In this document: in pieces, positions 1 to 8,077 of the stretch
Layout: every line of letters begins with the position of its first letter
Position numbering within the stretch: position 1 is the stretch's first letter
Program-made: the position numbers and the translations under genes
Notes under the pieces: model-generated
What the model was told of the DNA's origin: nothing
Seen by the model: only the letters and a program-made list of their open reading frames with translations
Database searches by the model: none
DNA from: a bacterium
GTDB lineage: Bacteria > CG2-30-53-67
Direction: 5' to 3'
Assembly: GCA_919901565.1 (NCBI GenBank)
Contig: CAKKPE010000050.1
Coordinates: 1-64,000 of the forward strand
Length of the DNA: 64,000 nucleotides

Positions 1-554
1 AAGCTGAACAACATCGCACGCGGGATTTTTTTCAAGTTCTGCCCGATCTCACGCATCGAGAGCTCGCCTTCCTGAGTTCCCAGTGCCCCCCTCAGGGATG
101 AGGATACCGCCTTGATGTCATCCGCAATCGAGGAGAGTTTGCTGACCAGTTTCCCGATGTCCTCGCTTCCCGGGGGCGCCACGATGGTATCTCCATCCTT
201 GATGGACTCGCCGGACCTTCCGAGGGCGATCTCGAGATACTTGTCTCCCAATAACCCGAGAGATCGGATATAGGCCTTGGAGTCCCGGTCAATCGAGATT
301 CCGGGATCGATCCGGGCTATAACATTGGCCTTCCCGTTCTTGAGCTGGATATCATAGACCTTGCCCACTTCCACGCCGGCGATCTGAACGGACGAGTCCT
401 TGCTCAGCCCGGCCGCAGAATCGAAGATGAGGTTGATCATCTTTCCCGGCTTTCTGCTGACATGGATTTCTCCGACACGGAAGGACATATAGGTCAGGAT
501 CAGGATCCCCATGAATACGAAGAGGCCTACTTTGGCCTCGGCACTGAGTTTCAT
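1..554 (-). CDS. mlaD: MCE-domain protein MlaD-like (3' end cut by window edge)
   Basis: Periplasmic, inner-membrane-anchored MCE subunit of a lipid-trafficking ABC transporter. The visible N-terminus starts MKLSAEAKVGLFVFMGILIL, a single membrane anchor, and is followed by one MCE domain with the family pattern SVQIAGVEVGKV and later GLLGDKYLEI. The start codon overlaps the mlaF stop in an ATGA arrangement, so it is translationally coupled to the ATPase and is the third gene of mlaE-mlaF-mlaD. The C-terminus continues beyond position 1, so full length and any coiled-coil tail are unknown. Family assignment is firm; the lipid substrate is inference. Confidence 0.88.
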   Translation of the reverse strand, partial: MKLSAEAKVGLFVFMGILILTYMSFRVGEIHVSRKPGKMINLIFDSAAGLSKDSSVQIAGVEVGKVYDIQLKNGKANVIARIDPGISIDRDSKAYIRSLGLLGDKYLEIALGRSGESIKDGDTIVAPPGSEDIGKLVSKLSSIADDIKAVSSSLRGALGTQEGELSMREIGQNLKKIPRAMLFS

Positions 555-1330
555 TTTGCACTCCTCTCCATTAATTCTTTTTCAAGATCTTCAGTGATCG
601 GGCCCACTGCGCTGCCTGAGATGAACTGGCGGACAAAGGGATTGTCCGTATTCTGGATCTCCCTTGGGGTGCCGACCTGCAGGATCTTTCCCTTATAGAG
701 CATGGCAATTCTGTCCGCTATCTTGTATGCACTGACCATGTCATGGGTGATCGCCACAGAAGTTACGTTCAGCTTTTCCCGCATGCCGATGATCAGGTTG
801 TTGATCATGTCGGCGTTGATCGGATCAAGTCCGGTGGTCGGCTCGTCATACAGGAGGATCTGGGGTTCCAGAGCGATGGCCCTGGCCAGACCCACCCGTT
901 TCTGCATGCCGCCGGAAAGCTCGGACGGGCGAAGGTCTTCCACATCATAGAGCCCCACCATGGCCAGTTTTTCACGGGCTTTTTCCCGGATCTCCTGGTC
1001 CGAAAGGCCGGTATGCTGCTTCAGGCCGAATCCCACGTTTTCCCATACCGAAAGGGAGTCGAACAGGGCCGCCGCCTGAAAAAGCATCCCGAATTTTTTT
1101 CTTACACTGTTCAGGTCCTGTTCATTCAACTGGGTAATATCTTCGCCGGCTACGTAGATCCGTCCCGTGTCCGGACGGAGGATGCCGATAATGTGCTTGA
1201 TCAGGACACTCTTGCCGGATCCGCTCCCTCCGATAACGACCATGCTCTCTCCTTCCTGGATCTCCAGGTCCACGCCCTGAAGGACCTGGTTGTTTCGGAA
1301 GGATTTTTTCAGCTCTACAATCTTGATCAT
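551..1330 (-). CDS. mlaF: MlaF-like ABC transporter ATP-binding protein
   Basis: Cytoplasmic ATPase (259 residues, normal for MlaF) that would power phospholipid movement through the MlaE permease. Visible motifs are Walker A GGSGSGKS near residue 34, ABC signature LSGGMQKR near 140, Walker B ILLYDEPTTGLDP and switch His in AITHD. It lies between mlaE, 71 bp upstream, and mlaD, which overlaps it by 4 bp. An ATG start is used. The family call is secure; the direction of lipid transport cannot be told from sequence. Confidence 0.92.
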   Translation of the reverse strand: MIKIVELKKSFRNNQVLQGVDLEIQEGESMVVIGGSGSGKSVLIKHIIGILRPDTGRIYVAGEDITQLNEQDLNSVRKKFGMLFQAAALFDSLSVWENVGFGLKQHTGLSDQEIREKAREKLAMVGLYDVEDLRPSELSGGMQKRVGLARAIALEPQILLYDEPTTGLDPINADMINNLIIGMREKLNVTSVAITHDMVSAYKIADRIAMLYKGKILQVGTPREIQNTDNPFVRQFISGSAVGPITEDLEKELMERSAK

Positions 1331-1401
1331 AGGTTTTCAGTTCTCAAAAACGAATGTCCTGCCTCTCCGGGTTCTTAAACACAACGCTGTTCCAGACCGG
1401 A

Positions 1402-2202
1402 TTAGAACAAGATGGCCGTCAGGAAATAGTCCGATATCAGAATCAGCATGGAAGAGATGACCACGGAACCCGTGGTGGCTTTCCCCACCCCTTCGGCTCC
1501 TCCCTGGGTGTAAAAGCCTTTGTAGCAGCCGATTAGGGAGATGATCAGCCCGAAAACAGCAGCCTTCAGCAGCCCGCTGTAGATGTCGTTGAACGTCAGG
1601 TAATCCCAGGTTCTGCGGAGATAGACGGTCCGATTCGCATCCAGGATGGTTACGCTCACAAAAAGACCACCGTAGATTCCCACGATGTCCGAGAGTACCG
1701 TCATGACCGGGAGCATGACCAGGCCGGCGATCAGCCGGGGAACCACCAGATATTTGATCGGGTTGGTGGCCAGGGTGTAGAGTGCGTCAATCTGTTCGGT
1801 CACCCGCATGGTCCCGAGTTCCGCTGCCATGGCCGATCCGGCCCGTCCGGCGACGATCAGTCCGGTGAGCACGGGGCCGAGTTCCCGGGTCATGGAGAGG
1901 GCCACCACCGTGCCGACCAGGCTTTCGGCATTGAAGCGCTGGAATCCGGTATGGGTCTGAAGGGCGAGGACCATTCCGGTAAAAGTGGCCGTGATCAGCA
2001 CCACCGGGATGGAGTGTACACCCACCTCCAGCATCTGTTTAATGGTATTCCTTAAAAAGAAAGGGGGCTGGAAGGCCCAGACCAGGGCCTTGAAGAAAAG
2101 CAGGATCACTTTTCCGATCTCCTCGATCCCTTCCATGATCCAGTCACCCAGGACTTCCAGTAAGTCCGTCACGTAACCGGCCCCTTGACCTTTAAGCTCC
2201 AT
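1402..2202 (-). CDS. mlaE: MlaE-like lipid ABC transporter permease
   Basis: Integral inner-membrane permease of the MlaE/YrbE family (266 residues). It has several hydrophobic segments and the conserved stretch TRELGPVLTGLIVAGRAGSA, followed by AAELGTMRVTEQIDAL, the cytoplasmic coupling region. An upstream in-frame extension exists, but the ATG at 2200-2202 is preceded by a GAGGAGAAC ribosome site, so the shorter start is chosen. It overlaps the 3' end of alr by 11 bp and is probably cotranscribed with rplI-dnaB-alr. Confidence 0.9.
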   Translation of the reverse strand: MELKGQGAGYVTDLLEVLGDWIMEGIEEIGKVILLFFKALVWAFQPPFFLRNTIKQMLEVGVHSIPVVLITATFTGMVLALQTHTGFQRFNAESLVGTVVALSMTRELGPVLTGLIVAGRAGSAMAAELGTMRVTEQIDALYTLATNPIKYLVVPRLIAGLVMLPVMTVLSDIVGIYGGLFVSVTILDANRTVYLRRTWDYLTFNDIYSGLLKAAVFGLIISLIGCYKGFYTQGGAEGVGKATTGSVVISSMLILISDYFLTAILF

Positions 2203-3328
2203 GTTCTCCTCGCAAGTAGATTCGGGGGACCCTGCGGCCGATGCCGCAGAGGACCTCATAGGCAATGGTATTTCCCCACCGGGCCAGGTCCCATGCCGTG
2301 ATCCGGTCTTCTCCGTCCTCTCCGATCAGGGTTGCCTGGTCTCCCAGGTTTGCCTTAGGGATGTCTGTAACATCGGTGAGGACCATATCCATGGTGACCC
2401 TTCCCACCACCGGGGCCCGCCTGCCGTTCACCAGGACCTCGGCCCGGTTTGAGAGGGAGCGGGAATATCCGTCCGCGTATCCCACGGCAAGGGTGGCAAT
2501 TCGGCTCTTCCGCCGGGTCACAAAAGTGCGCCCATAGCTGAGCGGGGTCCCGGCCGGGACTTCCTTGAGATGGATGATCCTGGTCTTCCATGAAAGGACC
2601 GGCTGCAATTCCACCTTGCCTGGAAATGAATCCGACGGCATATATCCATACAACATGATCCCGGGCCGGACCATATTGAAAAGCGCCGGCTGGAAATCCA
2701 TGACTGCCGCGCTGTTGGAGATGTGCCAGAAGGGTATACGGAGCCCGATACCAGAAAGATGCTCCCGAAGCACCAGGAATTTCCCGAGTTGTCCTTCTGT
2801 AAAAGCCTTGTCCTCCAGGTCCGCATCGGCGAAATGGGAAATAACCCCCTCCACGCTCAGGCCCGGGAGACTGGCGATCTTCGGGATGGCCGCCTGGGCT
2901 TCTTCCGGGTTCAAACCCAGGCGTCCCATGCCGGTGTCCACCTTGATATGGACTGCGATCTTCTCTCCCCGGGCCTGGACCGTTCGGGATAATTCTTCGG
3001 CCCATGGAAGATGGTAAAGTACAGGGGATAGCTTCCAGTCCAGCAGAAGGCCGTGCTGTTCGGGGAAGGCCCCCCCTAAAACCGTGATGGATGCATCAAT
3101 GCCCGCCTGCCTGAGTTCAATCCCTTCTTCCACAGTGGCCACGCCGAGGAACCGGACCCCTTCCCGTTCCAGCGCCCGGCTGATTTCAACGGCGCCGTGC
3201 CCGTAGGCGTCAGCCTTGACTACAGCCAGAATCTTTCTTTCAGCGCCGGTCAACCTCATGACCTGATGAAGATTATGCTGCAGGGCCTGCAGGTTGATTT
3301 CAGCTATAGTGGGACGTGGACTCGGCAT
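2192..3328 (-). CDS. alr: Alanine racemase
   Basis: PLP enzyme interconverting L- and D-alanine for peptidoglycan. It is 378 residues from the ATG at 3326-3328, which has an AGGAAAAGG ribosome site; the longer open frame upstream overlaps dnaB and lacks family similarity. The PLP lysine lies in AVVKADAYGHG near residue 36. The opposite-face catalytic tyrosine is expected in VGYADGYSRS, and LSYGRTF is another family motif. The 5' end overlaps the dnaB stop by 29 bp, so alr is embedded in a replication/ribosome operon and leads into the Mla genes. Confidence 0.93.
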   Translation of the reverse strand: MPSPRPTIAEINLQALQHNLHQVMRLTGAERKILAVVKADAYGHGAVEISRALEREGVRFLGVATVEEGIELRQAGIDASITVLGGAFPEQHGLLLDWKLSPVLYHLPWAEELSRTVQARGEKIAVHIKVDTGMGRLGLNPEEAQAAIPKIASLPGLSVEGVISHFADADLEDKAFTEGQLGKFLVLREHLSGIGLRIPFWHISNSAAVMDFQPALFNMVRPGIMLYGYMPSDSFPGKVELQPVLSWKTRIIHLKEVPAGTPLSYGRTFVTRRKSRIATLAVGYADGYSRSLSNRAEVLVNGRRAPVVGRVTMDMVLTDVTDIPKANLGDQATLIGEDGEDRITAWDLARWGNTIAYEVLCGIGRRVPRIYLRGEHGA

Positions 3329-4694
3329 AGTCCTTTTCCTGTTCCCGCGGGCTGTAATTCTGAAACAGGGTATATTTCTTTTCAAAGTGGAGGGAAACCG
3401 TTCCCGTTGGCCCGTTCCTCTGTTTCCCGATAATGATCTCGGCCTTGCCCAGGTTCTCCTCGGTCTCTTTATAGACCTCATCCCGATAGACAAAGAGGAT
3501 GACGTCTGCATCCTGTTCGATGGCCCCGGATTCGCGAAGGTCCGCCAGCATGGGTTTTTTATCCTGCCGCGCCTCCACACCCCGGTTGAGCTGGGACAGG
3601 GCGATGACCGGGATATTCAGTTCCTTGGCCAGGGCCTTGAGTGAACGGGAGATCTCGGAGATCTCCTGCTCCCGCCTTTCAGAAGAGGTCTGCCCGCGCA
3701 TCAGCTGCAGATAGTCCACAATGATCATGGAGATGCCGTGTTCCATGGTCAGCCTTCGGCTCTTGGCCCGCATCTCCAGAATGGAAATGGCCGGCGTATC
3801 ATCGATAAAGATAGGCGCCTCTGAGAGTTCTCCCGCCGCTCTCGTCAGTCTCGGCCAGTCGGACTTTCCAAGCTGGCCGGTGCGGAGTCGGTGGGCGTCC
3901 ACCTTGGCCTCTGCGCAGAGCATGCGTATGACTAGCTGCTCCTTGGACATCTCCAGGGAGAAGATCGCCACGGGCTTCTTTGTCCTGATTGCAGCGTACT
4001 GGGCGATGTTCAGGCAGAGAGAGGTCTTCCCCATGGAGGGCCGCCCTGCGACGACAATCAGGTCCGATGGCTGGAATCCCGATGTCTTGATGTCCAGGTC
4101 TGTAAAGCCGCTGGGAACGCCGGTGACCAGCTCCTGTTTTTCGTAGAGGCGCTCGATGACCTCAAAACTGTCCTTGAGGATGCTGCGGATGTCCACGAAA
4201 CCCCGCCGGATGTTCTCGCCCGAGATTTCGAAGATCCGTTTTTCCGCGGACTCCAGCAGCTGTTCCACGCTCTGCCCCTCACTGAAGCCCTCGCGTACGA
4301 TATCCGTGGCTACATGGATCAGTCTGCGTGCGATGGATTTCTGCTTGACGATACGGATATAATGCTGGATGTTTGCTGCGGTAGGGACGACATCGGTCAG
4401 CAGTGAAAGATACGCTGTTCCGCCCACGCCTTCTATCAGGTCCTTCCGCGATAGGTACTCCCGGAGGGTAACCAGGTCTATGGCCTCTCCGGCCACGTTC
4501 ATCTGGGTCATCGCGGAAAAAATCTTCTGGTGGGCGCTCTTATAGAAATCGGAACTGACGATCTGCTCCAGGGCCTTGTTCATGGCCGTGTTCTGAAGCA
4601 GGATCGCCCCCAGCACGGCCTGTTCAGCCTCAATGTTCTGAGGAGGGACCTTTTCCAGGATATCTCCGGATGGGAGCAATGTTTGTTTCCTCAC
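3300..4694 (-). CDS. dnaB: Replicative DNA helicase DnaB
   Basis: Hexameric 5'-3' helicase at the replication fork, about 464 residues, full length. The N-terminal domain starts VPPQNIEAEQAVLGAILL; the RecA-like domain carries Walker A GRPSMGKTS near residue 216 and the DnaB motif VDYLQLM. Two starts are possible: GTG at 4692-4694, or an in-frame TTG at 4677-4679, which has a better-spaced GAGG in front of it. No intein is visible. It sits 75 bp downstream of rplI, the usual partner. Confidence 0.95.
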   Translation of the reverse strand: MRKQTLLPSGDILEKVPPQNIEAEQAVLGAILLQNTAMNKALEQIVSSDFYKSAHQKIFSAMTQMNVAGEAIDLVTLREYLSRKDLIEGVGGTAYLSLLTDVVPTAANIQHYIRIVKQKSIARRLIHVATDIVREGFSEGQSVEQLLESAEKRIFEISGENIRRGFVDIRSILKDSFEVIERLYEKQELVTGVPSGFTDLDIKTSGFQPSDLIVVAGRPSMGKTSLCLNIAQYAAIRTKKPVAIFSLEMSKEQLVIRMLCAEAKVDAHRLRTGQLGKSDWPRLTRAAGELSEAPIFIDDTPAISILEMRAKSRRLTMEHGISMIIVDYLQLMRGQTSSERREQEISEISRSLKALAKELNIPVIALSQLNRGVEARQDKKPMLADLRESGAIEQDADVILFVYRDEVYKETEENLGKAEIIIGKQRNGPTGTVSLHFEKKYTLFQNYSPREQEKDYAESTSHYS

Positions 4695-4769
4695 GAATCA
4701 ATCAGGTTTTTTGAGAAGAATATGGCGAATCTTTCCGTTCAATTAATGATTGAAACATCCAGGAAGACA

Positions 4770-5216
4770 TCAATTCTCTTCTACGATCCAGACCTTGAGA
4801 TTCGCAGTCACATCTGTGTGCAGCTTGATGGGGACGCTATAGACTCCGAGTTGCTTGATCGGTTCTTCCAGAAGGATCTTCTTCTTGTCTACTTCAATCC
4901 CTTCTTCCTTCAAGGCATCCGCAATGTGCATGGTCGTGACCGAACCGAAGAGGCGGTCGTTTTCGCCCACCTTCTGTGAAAGGGTCACGGAAATGGACGC
5001 TATTCTCTGTGCAAGGGCCTCGGCAGACTTGATGGTCTTCATGATCCGGTCCTGCACCAGTTTCTTCTGATGTTCAAGCACCTTGACATTACGGACCGTG
5101 GCCTCGGAGGCCTTCCCCTGCGAAATCAGATAATTCCGTGCATAGCCGGGTTTGACCTGCACCAGATCACCGATCTTCCCGAGATTTTCAACATCCTCCC
5201 TGAGAATGACTTTCAT
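4770..5216 (-). CDS. rplI: 50S ribosomal protein bL9
   Basis: Ribosomal protein bL9, 148 residues. The N-terminal RNA-binding signature is MKVILREDVENLGKIGDLV with GYARNYLI, and the long helix and C-terminal domain are present. The ATG at 5214-5216 follows a GGAGGTATC ribosome site, so the longer open frame upstream is rejected. First gene of the inferred rplI-dnaB-alr-mlaEFD transcript. rpsF and rpsR, common neighbours in other bacteria, are not adjacent here. Confidence 0.96.
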   Translation of the reverse strand: MKVILREDVENLGKIGDLVQVKPGYARNYLISQGKASEATVRNVKVLEHQKKLVQDRIMKTIKSAEALAQRIASISVTLSQKVGENDRLFGSVTTMHIADALKEEGIEVDKKKILLEEPIKQLGVYSVPIKLHTDVTANLKVWIVEEN

Positions 5217-5253
5217 GAACGATACCTCCAATATAACAATAAAATTATGATGA

Positions 5254-5282
5254 AATATATAATAGGGGTGAAGACGTGTCAA
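5254..5282 (-). promoter_or_regulatory. Sigma-70-type promoter for rplI operon
   Basis: On the minus strand TTGACA (5282-5277) and TATATT (5259-5254) are separated by exactly 17 bp, about 35 bp upstream of the rplI start. Near-consensus housekeeping promoter; transcription start expected near 5247. Confidence 0.75.
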
Positions 5283-5398
5283 GGTCAAAACGTTTTGGAA
5301 AGGTCTTCGGGGCGGAGCTTTTGCGGGTGTCATTCAAAAATCATTGTGAGATATCAAATTTTTATGCTAACTTGGGGTAAACTTGAATCAGGATTCTT

Positions 5399-5914
5399 AT
5401 GGCATCCCAGTCCTTTTTGTATTATACCCGTGTTCCTGCGGTTTTCGGAACTCTGGGCCTCTTTTCCACGGCAAGAGGGATCTGCAGGGTTTCATTGCAG
5501 GAAAACGCATTCCAGGACTTTTTTGAGAAGGCCGTGACTGCTTCCCATATAAAGCCTGTTCGGGACGATGATCGATTGCAGGAAACAGCAAGAGAACTGG
5601 AGAATTACTTCAAAGGGAGGATCCATAAATTCCGCTCGAAAATAGATCTTGGCGGGATGACTCCTTTTCAGCAGCGTGTGCTGAGGGTCTTGCTTGAAAT
5701 CCCCTACGGAACGGTACGAAGTTACCAGTGGGTTGCAGGGCGGATAGGGAATCCCCCGGCATGCCGGGCCGTCGGAGCTGCATGCGCGGCCAATCCTGTC
5801 CCCATCCTGGTTCCGTGCCACAGGGTTATTGCGAAAGACGGCACCCTTGGCGGTTTCAGCGCTGGATTGCAGATCAAACAGCGGCTCCTGGATCTGGAGC
5901 GCGGAGACCTTTAG
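5399..5914 (+). CDS. ogt: Methylated-DNA--[protein]-cysteine S-methyltransferase
   Basis: Suicide repair protein removing alkyl groups from O6-alkylguanine. It is 171 residues, normal for the Ogt type. The active-site motif VPCHRV lies near residue 141, preceded by the DNA-binding helix segment PYGTVRSYQWVAGRIGNP and the conserved RAVGAA. The N-terminal ribonuclease-like domain is also present. It is divergent from rplI; the CDF transporter follows after 48 bp on the same strand. Confidence 0.93.
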   Translation: MASQSFLYYTRVPAVFGTLGLFSTARGICRVSLQENAFQDFFEKAVTASHIKPVRDDDRLQETARELENYFKGRIHKFRSKIDLGGMTPFQQRVLRVLLEIPYGTVRSYQWVAGRIGNPPACRAVGAACAANPVPILVPCHRVIAKDGTLGGFSAGLQIKQRLLDLERGDL

Positions 5915-5962
5915 CTTATCGTTTTCAGGGGTACCCGGATAGAGAACCGGGGAGAGGGGATC

Positions 5963-6892
5963 ATGACGTTTGCTGACGAACAAAAAAAAATGAAGGCCGC
6001 GCGATTCTCAGTCGCTGCGGCGATTTTCCTCTCTGTGTTCAAGGTTTCCACTGGGCTGATGTTCCACTCTCTGGGGATGCTCTCGGCCGGTTTGGATTCC
6101 ATGATGGACGTACTTGTCTCGACCATCAATTTTCTCTCCATGAAACAATCGGTCCAGCCGGCTGACAAGGACCATCCCTATGGACATGGAAAAATTGAGA
6201 ATATCGCCTCACTGCTCCAGGGCCTGTTTCTTGGGATCATGGGCCTGATCCTGATCGGAGAAGGAGTCCGGGAGGTGATTTTCGTTCACAGGGTTCCTGA
6301 CTTCGATGCCGGAATACTGGTGATGATCTGCTCCAGCATTATCAGTTTCTGGGTGGGGAGGAGACTGGCAAGGGTCGGGAAGGAGACCGACTCTCCGCTC
6401 CTGCAGGCCGATTCCTTTCATTTTGCCATGGATACCTACACCAATACCGGTGTGGTGATCGCCCTGGTCCTTGCTCAGTGGCAAGGCAAGATCATCTTCG
6501 ATCAGATCATCGGGATTCTGATCGGGCTCTGGGTGATTTACTCGGCCTTCCGGATTTTTCGTTCGTCCACAGATGTCCTGATGGATAAATATATACCCGA
6601 GGATATTCAGAAAGATATCAACAGGATCATTCTCAGCCACTCACCGGAAATCATTGAATATCACAAGATGAGAACGAGACGCTCAGGATCCATGAAGCTG
6701 ATTGATCTTCACCTCGTGACCTGTAAGGATCTGAGCCTTGCCGAGGCGCACAGGATTACGGATCATATTGAAAAAGAGATCCAGGCTGCGATCAAGAACT
6801 CGGATGTGGTCATACACATGGAGCCTTGCCTTTTAAAATGCCCTGACACCAAGGAAAAATGCAGGTTCCAGCATCACCCGGAAACCCGCTGA
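5963..6892 (+). CDS. Cation diffusion facilitator (CDF) family efflux protein
   Basis: Inner-membrane proton-coupled divalent metal exporter, 309 residues. About six membrane segments are followed by a cytoplasmic C-terminal domain. Metal-site motifs: LDSMMDV near residue 44, DKDHPYGHGKIE with family histidines, and DSFHFAMDTYTN in the fifth segment region. The extreme C-terminus has CPDTKEKCRFQHH, a Cys/His-rich tail that could bind metal. Substrate (Zn, Fe, Mn or Co) cannot be assigned. Good ribosome site GGAGAGGGG before the ATG. Confidence 0.9.
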   Translation: MTFADEQKKMKAARFSVAAAIFLSVFKVSTGLMFHSLGMLSAGLDSMMDVLVSTINFLSMKQSVQPADKDHPYGHGKIENIASLLQGLFLGIMGLILIGEGVREVIFVHRVPDFDAGILVMICSSIISFWVGRRLARVGKETDSPLLQADSFHFAMDTYTNTGVVIALVLAQWQGKIIFDQIIGILIGLWVIYSAFRIFRSSTDVLMDKYIPEDIQKDINRIILSHSPEIIEYHKMRTRRSGSMKLIDLHLVTCKDLSLAEAHRITDHIEKEIQAAIKNSDVVIHMEPCLLKCPDTKEKCRFQHHPETR

Positions 6893-6905
6893 TGAGGAAA
6901 CCCGC

Positions 6906-7112
6906 CTAATCCGCATCTACCAAAACGCCCTTGATCTTCTGCCCGTTGATAAAGGTCTTCTTTGGGCCCAGGCCTGTCATAAAATGATTATGACCGCACA
7001 TCAGGCATTTATAGAAAAAATCGTCGCTCAGGACAGAGAAATTGTTCATGCCATTGGATTCATACGTGAGGCTGGTCTTATACATCTTTGACGAACATTT
7101 TGGGCAATTCAT
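6906..7112 (-). CDS. Small zinc-ribbon protein
   Basis: A 68-residue protein with two CxxC knuckles, MNCPKCSSK at the start and YKCLMCGHN in the middle, giving a four-cysteine zinc-ribbon. No membrane segment or signal peptide. GGAGATTTTAT precedes the ATG. The function is unknown; such proteins are often nucleic-acid binding or metallochaperone-like, but nothing here decides this. It converges with the CDF gene. Confidence 0.65.
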   Translation of the reverse strand: MNCPKCSSKMYKTSLTYESNGMNNFSVLSDDFFYKCLMCGHNHFMTGLGPKKTFINGQKIKGVLVDAD

Positions 7113-7233
7113 ATAAAATCTCCATATTTTATAATGGTTTATATAGCAATATTAATATAGTTCAAATAATCATAATGGTATTATATCTATTTTTCAGAAT
7201 TTGTCAAGATGCATCTTCATAAATGATCAGATC

Positions 7234-7272
7234 ACAAAAAAAGAGGGGCGTCTATTCTATAGCGCCCCTCTT
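7234..7272 (-). terminator. Rho-independent terminator of the repeat lipoprotein gene
   Basis: Stem GAGGGGCG (7243-7250) pairs with CGCCCCTC (7263-7270). Read on the minus strand it is followed by a run of seven T. It lies downstream of the lipoprotein gene ending at 7364. Confidence 0.8.
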
Positions 7273-7363
7273 CATCAAACAATGATTATGAGCTTTAGGT
7301 TATTTCGGTTCAGTTACCGGCTCCAGGCACGGCCGGCATCTTTTCTTCGATCTTTTGTTCTAA

Positions 7364-7837
7364 CTACTTTCCGGTTTCAGTGGCTTTCTCTTGCATAGCT
7401 TCGCCTGCATCTTCCATCTTCTGACCTGCGTCTTTCAGCATCTGGCCTGCCTCTGTGTCAGGATTAGTTGCACTTGCAGGGGCCTCCTGGCTCGGCGGGG
7501 TTTCTGCCTGAGGAGCTGTTTGTTCAGCAGGTGCTGAACCTGCTTCTTCGGGATTCCCCATTTCGGCGGCTTTTTCCTCAATGGCCGATCCTGCATCCTG
7601 AACCGCCTGTCCAACCTTCTCCATCTCGTTCTGAGCCTGATCCTCTGCGGGTTTCTCCATTTCGGCGGCTTTTTCCTCAATGGCCGATCCTGCATCCTGA
7701 ACCGTCTGTCCAGCTTTCTCCATCGCGTTCTGGGCCTGTTCCTCGGCGCTTTTTTTGCATGCACTCAGCCCGAAGAGACCGATTACGAGAAGCAGACTGA
7801 CCATCAAGGACAATAAGATTGTGGATTTTTTCATCAT
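7364..7837 (-). CDS. Lipoprotein with internal 33-residue repeats
   Basis: 157 residues. Type II signal peptide with lipobox GLSAC (Cys near residue 27), then an Ala/Glu/Lys-rich, helix-forming body. Two consecutive units share the core VQDAGSAIEEKAAEM and a weaker related segment, MLKDAGQKMEDAGEAMQEKA, closes the protein. A Pro/Ala-rich linker separates them. Excellent ribosome site AAGGAGGTGACAC before tandem ATG codons. The pattern resembles stress-related helical-repeat lipoproteins, but no specific function can be assigned. Confidence 0.8.
   Translation of the reverse strand: MMKKSTILLSLMVSLLLVIGLFGLSACKKSAEEQAQNAMEKAGQTVQDAGSAIEEKAAEMEKPAEDQAQNEMEKVGQAVQDAGSAIEEKAAEMGNPEEAGSAPAEQTAPQAETPPSQEAPASATNPDTEAGQMLKDAGQKMEDAGEAMQEKATETGK
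7561..7738. repeat. Intragenic tandem repeat, period 99 bp
   Basis: Bases 7561-7639 and 7660-7738 are nearly identical, with only a few substitutions, and are offset by 99 bp, i.e. 33 codons. They encode the repeated helical unit of the lipoprotein, so the frame is preserved by the duplication. Confidence 0.85.
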
Positions 7838-8036
7838 GTGTCACCTCCTTTTATAATGGATTCCAAACAAAAATTTCTTAACCGTTTGTTACCAAGCAAG
7901 AAATATACCACGTTTTTTCAAAAAGTAAAGCACAAACTAAAAATATTGGAATTGTTTTTCTGAGTTTCTCGAAGACAGGTATCTTGACATGAGATCATTA
8001 AGAAGAAAAAGTCATATGCGCGGACGGGGATATTTC

Positions 8037-8062
8037 CCGGCGGACACATCAGTGTCCGCCGG
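8037..8062 (-). terminator. Strong hairpin downstream of glnA
   Basis: Perfect 11-bp stem, CCGGCGGACAC (8037-8047) with GTGTCCGCCGG (8052-8062), and a 4-base loop, 15 bp after the glnA stop. It lacks a clear T run on the minus strand, so it may act as a terminator or as a 3'-end stabiliser. Confidence 0.65.
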
Positions 8063-8077
8063 AGAGGAATTCAGAGT

